A stretch of 64,000 nucleotides of DNA from Hyphomicrobiales bacterium (GTDB lineage: Bacteria > Pseudomonadota > Alphaproteobacteria > Rhizobiales > Rhizobiaceae): assembly GCA_002401155.1 (NCBI GenBank), contig NVSG01000001.1, forward strand, positions 434,001-498,000, read 5' to 3'. The notes below the pieces were generated by a model. The model saw only the letters and a program-made list of their open reading frames with translations. It ran no database searches and had not been told where the DNA came from. The translations under genes were made by a program, and so were the position numbers. Positions 38,053 through 46,597 of this stretch are shown one piece after another (position 1 is the first letter of the stretch; each line of letters starts with the position of its first letter).

Positions 38053-39228
38053 ATGAAACTAAAATCCATCACCCTGCTCTTATTGGCCGAAGTCATGGCA
38101 ATGAGCCTGTGGTTCGTATCCGCAGCCATCTTGCCTGATATGATGCGCGAAGCCGACCTTTCCCCATTTCGACAAGCAGCGTTATCAAGCGGTGTACAGG
38201 CAGGTTTTGTCATTGGAGCATTGGCATCAGCGGTCTTCGGCTTAGCAGACCGCTATGACCCGCGCCGTGTGTTCGCCATCTCCGCGATAGGCGCAGGCTT
38301 GATCAATGCCGTCTTACTGATCACAGAACCAGGCAGCGCTATCGCAATCACCGCTCGCGTGGTCACCGGAGCCTTATTGGCAGGTGTTTATCCCGTGGGA
38401 ATGAAAATCGCCGTTGGCTGGGGCGACAAGGATCGCGGTTTTCTCGTCGGCGCATTGGTCGGCGCGCTCACCCTTGGTTCTGCAGCCCCCCACCTGATCG
38501 CTCTTGGCGGCGGTTCTGACTGGCGACTAACCGTTATCATTGCCTCATCCGCAGCAATTCTCGCCGGTTTCCTGTGTCTGATGATCTCGCTCGGCCCCCA
38601 TCACACCATCGCTCCAAAGTTCAACCCAAAGGTGATCGCAAGCGCATGGACAAACAAACGCGTGCGCCTCGCCTATGCCGGATATCTCGGCCATATGTGG
38701 GAACTATACGCCATGTGGGCATGGGTAGCAGCCGCCACTGCTGTTTCATACTCCGCGACATTACCAGCTTCTGATGCCGAATGGCTCTCCAAACTAACGG
38801 CCTTCATTGCAATTGGCGCAGGCGGGATCGCTTGCCTCTTTGCCGGAAAAATCGCCGACAAAATCGGCAAAGCAGAAGTCACCATCATCGCCATGGTTCT
38901 AAGCGGAACGGCAGCCCTTGCAACGGCAGCAACCTTCGGCGGCCCTGTCTGGATAACGTTTGCCATCGTTATCATCTGGGGAATAACCATCATACCAGAC
39001 TCAGCGCAGTTTTCCGCTCTCGTTGCCGATGCCTCCCCGCCAGATCAGATCGGCAGCCTGATGACATTTCAAACCGCACTGGGTTTCGCCCTGACATTTG
39101 TTACCGTACAAATAACCCCGGAGCTGGCAACAATGTTCGGCTGGCCGACCGTCCTTGCGGGTCTCGCAATCGGCCCGGCATTCGGAATTCTGGCCATGAT
39201 AAAGCTGCGTTCAATGGAGCAACAATGA
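38053..39228 (+). CDS. MFS transporter, nitrate/sugar-type fold, substrate unknown
   Basis: 391 residues, about twelve hydrophobic helices, with motif A-like GLADRYDPRRV between helices 2 and 3. The ORF can be read from a TTG three bases earlier, but ATG 38053 is preferred. Its TGA at 39226-39228 overlaps the hprK start (ATGATG at 39225), so hprK is translationally coupled. Begins soon after the nrdJ terminator, so has its own promoter. Confidence 0.85.
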   Translation: MKLKSITLLLLAEVMAMSLWFVSAAILPDMMREADLSPFRQAALSSGVQAGFVIGALASAVFGLADRYDPRRVFAISAIGAGLINAVLLITEPGSAIAITARVVTGALLAGVYPVGMKIAVGWGDKDRGFLVGALVGALTLGSAAPHLIALGGGSDWRLTVIIASSAAILAGFLCLMISLGPHHTIAPKFNPKVIASAWTNKRVRLAYAGYLGHMWELYAMWAWVAAATAVSYSATLPASDAEWLSKLTAFIAIGAGGIACLFAGKIADKIGKAEVTIIAMVLSGTAALATAATFGGPVWITFAIVIIWGITIIPDSAQFSALVADASPPDQIGSLMTFQTALGFALTFVTVQITPELATMFGWPTVLAGLAIGPAFGILAMIKLRSMEQQ

Positions 39229-39671
39229 TGTCCACGATCCACGCCACATCCATCAAGCTAGGAAACACCGGATGTCTCATCCGTGGCCCATCGGGCAGTG
39301 GAAAATCCCTACTGGCGCTGGAATTACTCGGCCGCGCCGGTGAGAATGCCGCCCTAATTGCAGACGATCAAACGACTCTAATGGTAGAAAACAACAAATT
39401 GATCGCCACCTGCCCACCTGCATTAAAGGGAAAAATTGAATTATACGGGCGCGGCATTATCGAATGGCCAATCGTAGAGCGCCACCAGATTGATCTGGTG
39501 ATTGATTTGGTGGATACAATCGAAAGAATGCCACCAGAGACCTCATTCAACTGCGTAATCAACGACATAGCTCTGAGGCGAATTCCCGTTCCAAACCACG
39601 CCCTCACTGATCTTGCCCACCAGCATATGCTGGTTCAGGCAGAGTTGCTCTTTAGCCAACCACAAAAATAA
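39225..39671 (+). CDS. hprK: HPr kinase/phosphorylase, short alphaproteobacterial form (orphan copy)
   Basis: 148 residues equivalent to the C-terminal catalytic domain only, the normal alphaproteobacterial HprK. Walker A GPSGSGKSLL is at 21-30, and the HprK signature region reads KIELYGRGI near residues 67-75. Phosphorylates HPr (PtsH/Npr) on Ser46 in PTS-linked control of carbon and nitrogen use. In Hyphomicrobiales hprK usually sits with chvG/chvI and ptsN; here it follows an MFS transporter with an overlapping start. Either the operon has rearranged or this is a second copy. Confidence 0.82.
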   Translation: MMSTIHATSIKLGNTGCLIRGPSGSGKSLLALELLGRAGENAALIADDQTTLMVENNKLIATCPPALKGKIELYGRGIIEWPIVERHQIDLVIDLVDTIERMPPETSFNCVINDIALRRIPVPNHALTDLAHQHMLVQAELLFSQPQK

Positions 39672-39718
39672 TTTCGCAATTTGAAATATTTTGATTGCAA
39701 ATCTATAAAAATTTGCAA

Positions 39719-40726
39719 ATGTCGATTAGGCGCAAAAGTGCAGCCATGGAATTTTCTGTCATGGACAATAGAACTGTGTGTTCGGTCGTATTTTTTCTCG
39801 TACCCGATTTTTCAATGATCGCATTCGCAACGGCAATTGAGCCGATGCGCATCGCAAATAGAATGCTGGGGTATGATTATTACCAATGGCGACTAGCATC
39901 GCTTGACGGCAATGCCGTTTGCGCATCAAACGGCATCGAAGTCGCAGTCACCCGAGATTTGAAGCAGGAACGTCAGGCATTATCCAGCTCCATGCGCCCG
40001 GCGATCACATTTTTATGCTCCGGTATCGATGTGGAGAAAGTGGAAAACAAATCGCTCTACGCTTATCTGCGCGAGAATAAAAACAGCGGTGTAACCGTCG
40101 CCGGCCTATGCACCGGCGCTTATCTTCTGGCTGCAGCTGGCCTGTTAAACGGCAAGCGTTGCGCCATCCACTGGGAGAACTTGCCCGGTTTCGCCGAAAA
40201 ATTCCCTACCGCCGAAGTCTATGCCGATCTTTATGAAATTGATGGCAATATCTGGACTTGCGCCGGGGGCACCGCTTCTCTCGATATGATGCTCTCGATG
40301 ATTGCCAGAGATCATGGCGACGAAATCGTCAACAGCGTATGCGAACAGGCCCTCACCGATAGGGTGCGCAGCCCCACGGATCGTCAGCGCCTGCCATTAC
40401 GCGCGCGCCTCGGCGTTCAAAATGCCAAAGTGCTCTCGATCATTGAATTCATGGAAGCCAATATTTCCGAACCCCTGCCATTGGTGGATATTGCAAAATA
40501 TGTGGGCCTCTCCCGGCGTCAGATTGAGCGCTTGTTTCACCAGCATATGGGCCGTTCACCAGCCCGTTATTATCTGGAAATAAGGCTGGATCGCGCCCGC
40601 CATTTGCTCATTCAATCCACCCTGCCCGTGGTTGATGTGGCCATCGCCTGCGGCTTCATATCAGCTTCGCATTTTTCCAAATGCTACCGCGAAATGTACG
40701 GCAAGCCGCCTTTGCAGGAGAGATGA
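39719..40726 (+). CDS. GlxA-family AraC-type transcription regulator (DJ-1/PfpI-like plus AraC HTH)
   Basis: About 335 residues from ATG 39719; MEFSVMDN at 39746 is an equally plausible start and no ribosome binding site decides it. Residues 30-195 form a glutamine-amidotransferase-like (DJ-1/PfpI) sensor domain with a CTGAYLLAAAG elbow, and the last ~100 residues hold two AraC helix-turn-helix motifs (LSRRQIERLFHQHMGRSP and ACGFISASHFSKCYREMYG). This architecture includes GbdR, which controls glycine betaine and dimethylglycine catabolism in Pseudomonas. The dimethylglycine-type enzymes 1 kb downstream make a similar role likely but unproven. Confidence 0.85.
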   Translation: MSIRRKSAAMEFSVMDNRTVCSVVFFLVPDFSMIAFATAIEPMRIANRMLGYDYYQWRLASLDGNAVCASNGIEVAVTRDLKQERQALSSSMRPAITFLCSGIDVEKVENKSLYAYLRENKNSGVTVAGLCTGAYLLAAAGLLNGKRCAIHWENLPGFAEKFPTAEVYADLYEIDGNIWTCAGGTASLDMMLSMIARDHGDEIVNSVCEQALTDRVRSPTDRQRLPLRARLGVQNAKVLSIIEFMEANISEPLPLVDIAKYVGLSRRQIERLFHQHMGRSPARYYLEIRLDRARHLLIQSTLPVVDVAIACGFISASHFSKCYREMYGKPPLQER

Positions 40727-41542
40727 TTATTTCCGTTGCATGATCAAAAAGTTATGCACTGGCGAAACCCCGCGATAGGAAAGTTCCGGATAGCCCCTCA
40801 CCCATGTTTGGGTCGAGCCGCCGCCATCCATAGCAATCGCAGAATCGCAATTGAAATACCCGCCATCCTTCGGCGAACGCAGTAACCACCCAGCCTCATA
40901 GAGGCTCAAGCCCGCCCCTGTGACCAGTGAAATAATGATTTTACCATCGCGTTGCAGGCAAAAAAGACTGCGTTTTTTACGAATATTTGAATTGGTATTC
41001 ATCGCCCACCGCCCGCCAGGTTCAATCAACACCGGCTTTGATTGCACAAATTCCGCGGAAGAATGAGGCACGCCTTTATCGGATGGCCGAATAAGCGTTC
41101 TCTCCCCAAAAATCAGATAGCCGCCTGATGTGCGCCATGCTTTGCCGTTAGGAACACCAGCCGCACTCATCAGGCCCACGGGAAAAAGTTTTCCGTTCTT
41201 ACCCATGCCGAAAAACCCGGCATTGATCACCAACACCGCATCCAGCCTCGGGCCAATATGCGCCGCACGCTCTCCCTTCGGATGCTGCTGCGTACCAATT
41301 CTGAAAGTAAATTTATCGGGCGATATCCTAAACGCAGAAAAGATGGTGCCCGACGCCGTTCGCGTCTGAATGATCTCTAGCCCATCTTCTAACAAACGCC
41401 ATCGGGCAGCCGAAAGCCCGGAAGTAATTTCAACCGCACGTTTCGGTGCATCATCAACAAAAGCCCACGCGTTTCCAGCAACCAACCCTGAAAAAAAGAT
41501 TAGAGTGAATGCACGGCAGATAATTTCAAGTACAAATCCCAA
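40727..41542 (-). CDS. Phosphodiester glycosidase (NAGPA/DUF2233)-like exported protein
   Basis: 271 residues with an N-terminal hydrophobic signal segment (about 5-26). The DUF2233/NAGPA fold motif is present as VINAGFFGM and the C-terminal AMDGGGSTQTW. Family members remove GlcNAc from mannose-6-phosphate diesters in animals; bacterial homologues are mostly uncharacterised envelope proteins. Convergent with the GlxA gene with zero bases between stop codons (40726/40727). Confidence 0.82.
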   Translation of the reverse strand: MGFVLEIICRAFTLIFFSGLVAGNAWAFVDDAPKRAVEITSGLSAARWRLLEDGLEIIQTRTASGTIFSAFRISPDKFTFRIGTQQHPKGERAAHIGPRLDAVLVINAGFFGMGKNGKLFPVGLMSAAGVPNGKAWRTSGGYLIFGERTLIRPSDKGVPHSSAEFVQSKPVLIEPGGRWAMNTNSNIRKKRSLFCLQRDGKIIISLVTGAGLSLYEAGWLLRSPKDGGYFNCDSAIAMDGGGSTQTWVRGYPELSYRGVSPVHNFLIMQRK

Positions 41543-41612
41543 TTTGGCCCCATCAAATCGACTCGATAAGGACAGGATAGTCAGAAAATCCCGATCTCAC
41601 AACAACGATTAT

Positions 41613-44120
41613 TCAAGAACGCAGGCATTCATTTTGTGGATCAAACGGGCTTTCTTCCACGATAATGGATTTATAGCGTTGACCCAGAATACGAATTTCA
41701 AGTTCGTTTCCAACCGCAGCATGTTCCGGTCGCACCATTGCCAAAGCCAAAGATTTCCCCACACGCCAACCATAGCTACCATTGGTAACGCGTCCGACCA
41801 GCTGGTCACCGGAATAAATCGCTTCGGACCCTCTGGCATCCACATCCGTTGTGCCCAATACTTCCATGGTGACCAATTTCCAATCATCGCCTTTTTCATG
41901 CCGCGCCAAAAGCGCATCGCGTCCGATAAATTGTTTTGCCGGTTTGATGAAACGATCCAGACCACTTTCATAAGCTGAATATTCAATCGAGAGTTCGCGT
42001 GGAATAAGCCGATAACTCTTTTCAATCGCCATCGCTGTCATGGCACGAATACCAAATGGCTTGATGCCGAATTCAGCTCCAGCCTCCATCAATGCATCAT
42101 AAATCATATTCTGCGTGTCGATCGGGTGATGTATTTCCCAACCCAACTCACCAACAAAATTCACACGGATCGCATGGGCTTTCGCCTCACCAATGGAAAT
42201 TTCCTTACCAGACAACCATTTGAAACTGTCATTGGATAGATCCGTATCGGTCAGTTTTTGCAAAACATCACGCGATTTCGGCCCGGCTAAAACCAACACG
42301 CCATAGTCTTCCGTATAGGCTTTAAATTGCACCGAACCATCACTCGGCATCAGTTTTTTCAGAGTATCATGATCATGGCGCTCAAACGCTCCGGCAGAAA
42401 CCAGATAGAATTTCCCCGGTGCAATTTCATAAACTGTGAACTCGGAACGAACCCCGCCCTGAGCAGTCAGCAAGTGACAAAGCGCCACCCGGCCCATTGT
42501 TTTTGGAATGGTGTTGGCAAAAACGCTCTCAAGAAATTCCCGTGCCCCGGGGCCGGAAACTTCACATTTGGCAAAGGCCGACATATCGAGCAGACCGACA
42601 TTTTCAGTGACATTCTTCACCTCATTGCCCACATGCTCATGGTAGTTCGAGCGGCGGAAAGACCAGACTTCCTGCACTTCGCCCGCGTCATTCGCATTAG
42701 GGTGATTGTGGTTTGTCAAAACATCGGGTTTATCCAGCTCATCAACTTTCAAGCCATAGCCTTCCGGTGCAAACCAGTTGGCACGTTCCCAGCCATAAAC
42801 AGAACCAAACACTGCCCCCAACGCCTTTTGGCGTTCATAGGATGGGGTGCGTTTTAGCGGTCGTGCCGCAATACGTTCCTCGTCCGGGTAATGCACCGAG
42901 AAAACATTGGCATAGGCTTCTTCGTTCTTTTCTTTGAGGTAATCCTTGGTCGCGTAAGGACCAAAGCGGCGCGGATCAACGCCCATCATATCGATGGTTG
43001 GTTCGCCATCGACAATCCATTCCGCCAACTGCCAACCAGCACCGCCAGCGGCGGTGATACCAAAAGAATGGCCCTCGTTAAGCCAGAAATTTTTCTTGTC
43101 CCAAGCAGGCCCGACAATAGGGCTACCATCGGGCGTATAAGCAATCGCACCATTATAGGTCTTCTTGATGCCCGCCTCACCGAAATAGGGAACGCGTTCA
43201 ATCGCCGTTTCGATATAGGGCATCAGCCGGTCAATATCTTCCTGAAACAGCTCGTATTCGCTCTCATCACTCGGCCCGTCCACATAGCAGCACGGCGCAC
43301 CTTTTTCATAAGGCCCGAGCAATAAACCACCCGCTTCCTCACGCATATACCAAGACGAGTCCGCCTCACGCAAAACACAGAGTTCATCGCCCCCTGCTTC
43401 GCGAAATTTCACAATCTCCGGATGCGCTTCGGTGACAATATATTGGTGTTCAACCGGAATAACCGGAATATCCAGCCCAACCATCGCGCCAGTCTGACGA
43501 GCAAAGTTCCCTGAGCACGAAATCACATGTTCGCACTCAATGTCGCCCTTATCGGTGCGCACAATCCAGCTATCATCATCCTGCTGTTCTATGCCTGTAA
43601 CGGTAGTATTTCGATAAATCGTAGCGCCGCGATTACGCGCGCCTGTCGCCAGCGCCTGCGTCAGATCGGCGGGTTGAATATAACCATCGCCCGGATGCTG
43701 AATGGCACCAATTAGCCCATCCGTATTCACATAGGGCCATTTTTGTTTGATTTCCTCAATCGGCATACGGCGCACTTCAATGCCGAGGGTTTCGGCAATG
43801 CCCATATAATATTCATATTCATCCATGCGGTCTTGCGTGCGCGCAAGACGCACATTGGAAACCTGCCGGAAGCCGGTATCCATACCGGTTTCTTTCTCAA
43901 GTTCCTGATAGAACTTCACGGAATACTCGTGAATTTTACCAACGGAATAAGACATATTGAACAGGGGTAACAGGCCAGCTGCATGCCACGTGGAACCGGA
44001 TGTCAGCTCCTTACGCTCAAGCAGAACCACATCATCCCAGCCCTTTTTAGCCAGATGATAAAGCGTAGATACGCCAACAACACCACCACCGATAACAACT
44101 GCACGAGATTTGGATTTCAT
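41613..44120 (-). CDS. FAD-dependent dimethylglycine/sarcosine dehydrogenase-type oxidoreductase with folate (GcvT) domain
   Basis: 835 residues. N-terminal DAO domain with FAD motif GGGVVG at 11-16 and the SGSTWHAAG motif, whose His46 is the covalent flavin attachment residue of dimethylglycine/sarcosine dehydrogenases. C-terminal half (about 430-830) is a GcvT-like aminomethyl/folate-binding region with LLDMSAFAKCEVSGPGA and ending GxLxVG... WRVGKSLALAMV. The reaction would be oxidative demethylation of dimethylglycine or sarcosine with one-carbon transfer to tetrahydrofolate. Whether the substrate is dimethylglycine cannot be told. The next gene is an FAD amine oxidoreductase in the same orientation. 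Confidence 0.88.
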   Translation of the reverse strand: MKSKSRAVVIGGGVVGVSTLYHLAKKGWDDVVLLERKELTSGSTWHAAGLLPLFNMSYSVGKIHEYSVKFYQELEKETGMDTGFRQVSNVRLARTQDRMDEYEYYMGIAETLGIEVRRMPIEEIKQKWPYVNTDGLIGAIQHPGDGYIQPADLTQALATGARNRGATIYRNTTVTGIEQQDDDSWIVRTDKGDIECEHVISCSGNFARQTGAMVGLDIPVIPVEHQYIVTEAHPEIVKFREAGGDELCVLREADSSWYMREEAGGLLLGPYEKGAPCCYVDGPSDESEYELFQEDIDRLMPYIETAIERVPYFGEAGIKKTYNGAIAYTPDGSPIVGPAWDKKNFWLNEGHSFGITAAGGAGWQLAEWIVDGEPTIDMMGVDPRRFGPYATKDYLKEKNEEAYANVFSVHYPDEERIAARPLKRTPSYERQKALGAVFGSVYGWERANWFAPEGYGLKVDELDKPDVLTNHNHPNANDAGEVQEVWSFRRSNYHEHVGNEVKNVTENVGLLDMSAFAKCEVSGPGAREFLESVFANTIPKTMGRVALCHLLTAQGGVRSEFTVYEIAPGKFYLVSAGAFERHDHDTLKKLMPSDGSVQFKAYTEDYGVLVLAGPKSRDVLQKLTDTDLSNDSFKWLSGKEISIGEAKAHAIRVNFVGELGWEIHHPIDTQNMIYDALMEAGAEFGIKPFGIRAMTAMAIEKSYRLIPRELSIEYSAYESGLDRFIKPAKQFIGRDALLARHEKGDDWKLVTMEVLGTTDVDARGSEAIYSGDQLVGRVTNGSYGWRVGKSLALAMVRPEHAAVGNELEIRILGQRYKSIIVEESPFDPQNECLRS

Positions 44121-44199
44121 TGCCTGAACTCCCTAAATTTCAAGAAACTGGAACAACTATCATCCCATTTCGCAAATAAGACTATTCCAGCAACGACAC

Positions 44200-45342
44200 T
44201 TAAGACAACATCGAAGCCACTAAACGCCGTGTAATCTCGTGACCGACGCCAAGAGTGATCTTAAAACCGCCAATAACCGCATAAAGCCCATCCGCACCAG
44301 GCACCGCTTCATAGAACGGATCAGTGCCACGACCATTCAGCGTATTACGTGGTCGGACGCCTGCCCATTTGCCAATAATCGGCGCATCGGCAAGTGCTGG
44401 AACAAGCTCCATCGCCACTTTGTAAAATCCCATATTGTCTTCATCAAACTCATTGGCCTTACCGCTCCAGTCACTCTGGGAAGTTGAGCCAATAGCAACA
44501 ATATTGCCCTTGTGAGGCACAACATAGGAACGATCATGATAGACAATCGGCATTGTATCATCATGGTCATATTGCACCAGAACCGCCTGCCCCTTCACGC
44601 CCTTGCCGATGGATTTACCTTCATTCATTGCGCCCATCAAAGGCTGCAACATGGGATAGGCCTCATAGCCGGACGTCACCACCGTTCGTTCCGCATGAAT
44701 TTTTGAGTCATCGGCCAGTATCACAAATTTCTCGCCCGGATTGAGGTCAACAATTTCTGCCCCTTCGATCAATTGGCAATGTTCCTCAGCGAAAGTTTTC
44801 AAGGCAGCAAGATAGCTACGAGGATTAATCCGGGCCGAAAAATCATCATAGGTAGCCCCGAAAGAGGCAATAGCGGGCGTCATCCACCCATCGTCCTTCA
44901 CATCAGAAACACCGATATTTTCATAAACAAACGCCTGCTTACCAGCAGTATCAAGCCAGAACTGCGCAGCCCCCGATACCCGCCTCTCCGCATTTTCCGG
45001 CATTTTATGATGGGTCATAGGCACCAGCCTGCCGCATCGGCGAAAACCGCAATCCCCGCCCGTATCACTTTCAAGACTGGCCACAACCTCCGGCAAATCG
45101 CAAAGTGCCTCATATTGCATCTGCTTTTTGGGTTGCCACCCACCATCAGGCATATGCGGCATCAAAGCACCGAGAAAACCGCCCGAAGCGCCTGCCCCAA
45201 CCTCACGCTTTTCGCAAATAATAACCTTCGCCCCGGCAAGCGCTGCATGACGCGCAACCCACAGGCCCAAAACGCCCGCGCCCACGACCAAAACATCGCA
45301 AGACAGAGAGCCACTATTTGAGGTGTTATTTAGTTGAATCAT
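44200..45342 (-). CDS. FAD-dependent amino acid/amine oxidoreductase (DAO family)
   Basis: 380 residues from ATG 45342. FAD-binding motif VVGAGVLGLW near 20-29, then GAGASGGFLGALMPHMPDG, and a C-terminal VIGGFKITLGVGH segment, matching D-amino-acid oxidase/glycine oxidase-like family. Adjacent to the dimethylglycine-type dehydrogenase, 80 bases upstream on the same strand, so probably oxidises a related methylated amine or glycine derivative; the substrate is unassigned. Confidence 0.82.
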   Translation of the reverse strand: MIQLNNTSNSGSLSCDVLVVGAGVLGLWVARHAALAGAKVIICEKREVGAGASGGFLGALMPHMPDGGWQPKKQMQYEALCDLPEVVASLESDTGGDCGFRRCGRLVPMTHHKMPENAERRVSGAAQFWLDTAGKQAFVYENIGVSDVKDDGWMTPAIASFGATYDDFSARINPRSYLAALKTFAEEHCQLIEGAEIVDLNPGEKFVILADDSKIHAERTVVTSGYEAYPMLQPLMGAMNEGKSIGKGVKGQAVLVQYDHDDTMPIVYHDRSYVVPHKGNIVAIGSTSQSDWSGKANEFDEDNMGFYKVAMELVPALADAPIIGKWAGVRPRNTLNGRGTDPFYEAVPGADGLYAVIGGFKITLGVGHEITRRLVASMLS

Positions 45343-45414
45343 AATTTGAACTATTAGCCATAACCGACTCAAAAAGAACAGGAATTACAGATCAAAGACC
45401 TGTGGCCAGAGAGC

Positions 45415-45876
45415 CTAGTCTTTCGACGTTGCAATCAGTGTCATCCAGATCAACAACCCCACATGCAGGGCAAGAAAGCCGACAAATGCAACTTTCAAAG
45501 CTATAGGTAACCAGTCAGCAGAGGCAGCTTCTGCCGCACCGGTATTGACTACCTGCCCCGCAGTGAACCGCGCCGAAATCGCAAAAAAGAAGGACAGCAG
45601 ACAGGTGCTTACCCATGCATCGGAATGACCTTTGCCGCGCAACCTTTTGGCATAAATACAATATCCGAAATACATCGTACTGATGATCGCAAAGAACAAC
45701 GGTACGCCGAGAAACGGCAACATGCCTGTCGTATGAACCGGCATGGATTCCGTGATCAAAATCGCCCCGAAATAAACGGCAAAACTGACAAAAACCAGCG
45801 CGAATACAGCCTTAAACCCACGCAAGAATTCTTCGCGTGAGATTATGCCTTCAGGGTCGGTAAGCAGCTGTTTCAT
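45415..45876 (-). CDS. DUF805-like inner membrane protein
   Basis: 153 residues with four hydrophobic helices (about 25-45, 52-72, 88-105, 125-147). The DUF805 pattern is recognisable in GIISREEFLRGF at the N-terminus and YAKRLRGKGHSDAW before helix 3. Function unknown. The start ATG overlaps the GST stop by four bases, so the two genes are coupled. Confidence 0.78.
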   Translation of the reverse strand: MKQLLTDPEGIISREEFLRGFKAVFALVFVSFAVYFGAILITESMPVHTTGMLPFLGVPLFFAIISTMYFGYCIYAKRLRGKGHSDAWVSTCLLSFFFAISARFTAGQVVNTGAAEAASADWLPIALKVAFVGFLALHVGLLIWMTLIATSKD

Positions 45877-46481
45877 TTCGCCGGATCTGTTTCAATCATG
45901 CTTGGACGTTTCGACCAATCAGCAAAGACTTGCTTCAAATATGGGTGTGTCGCACGCCAGTCATAGTCGGGATGCCTGAAATCGAGATACCCAAGTGCCG
46001 CAACCACCGACATCGAACCAATATGAACATCTTCAAGACGGGCGGCTTTCCATGTTTCAAGATAATCAAGGCTGGAATCAATCTTGTTGAAATGACCCTC
46101 AATCCATTTATCCCACTGTTTTTCAGGAGGACGAAGTCCCGTTTCATAACGGCTGGCAACGGCAGCTTCCATAATTCCATCACCCAGCGCTTCGCAGGTC
46201 GCAGCATCAAACCGCTGACTACCGGAAGGAACAAGACTATCCCCATCATGCTGGGTATCAAGATAGGCACAAATCACCCGACTATCAAAAATCGGCGTTC
46301 CGTCATCAAGCACCATGCTTGGAACCTTGCCCAACGGATTTGTTTCCATGATGCGCTCATCGCGATTAATGTGATGGGCGGCAGCACTAAGTATCTCAAT
46401 TTTATCCACAATTCCCGCCTCATGGGCGAAAATCATGCATTTCCTGACAAAAGGGGAAAGTTGGGAATGCCAAAGTTTCAT
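45873..46481 (-). CDS. Glutathione S-transferase family protein
   Basis: 202 residues from ATG 46481 (the frame extends 16 codons further without a ribosome binding site). N-terminal thioredoxin-like domain with SQLSPFVRKC (the serine/cysteine site) and NPLGKVPSMVLDDG with the cis-proline; C-terminal helical domain to the end. Function of this class in alphaproteobacteria is generally detoxification; substrate unknown. Confidence 0.85.
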   Translation of the reverse strand: MKLWHSQLSPFVRKCMIFAHEAGIVDKIEILSAAAHHINRDERIMETNPLGKVPSMVLDDGTPIFDSRVICAYLDTQHDGDSLVPSGSQRFDAATCEALGDGIMEAAVASRYETGLRPPEKQWDKWIEGHFNKIDSSLDYLETWKAARLEDVHIGSMSVVAALGYLDFRHPDYDWRATHPYLKQVFADWSKRPSMIETDPAK

Positions 46482-46597
46482 TGCGAATGCTCCTGATACT
46501 TCTTGAATTGAAAGCCAGAGAAAACACAAGCAGCGACCATAAGCAAGATGTCACGAACGCTCACAAGTGTAATTCCCAATTGATTGAGCTTCGCACG

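Noticed and set aside
38781-39224. Long N-terminal extension of hprK
   Set aside because: The in-frame open stretch overlaps the MFS gene in another frame, is rich in His/Arg/Asn, and short HprK proteins start at ATG 39225.
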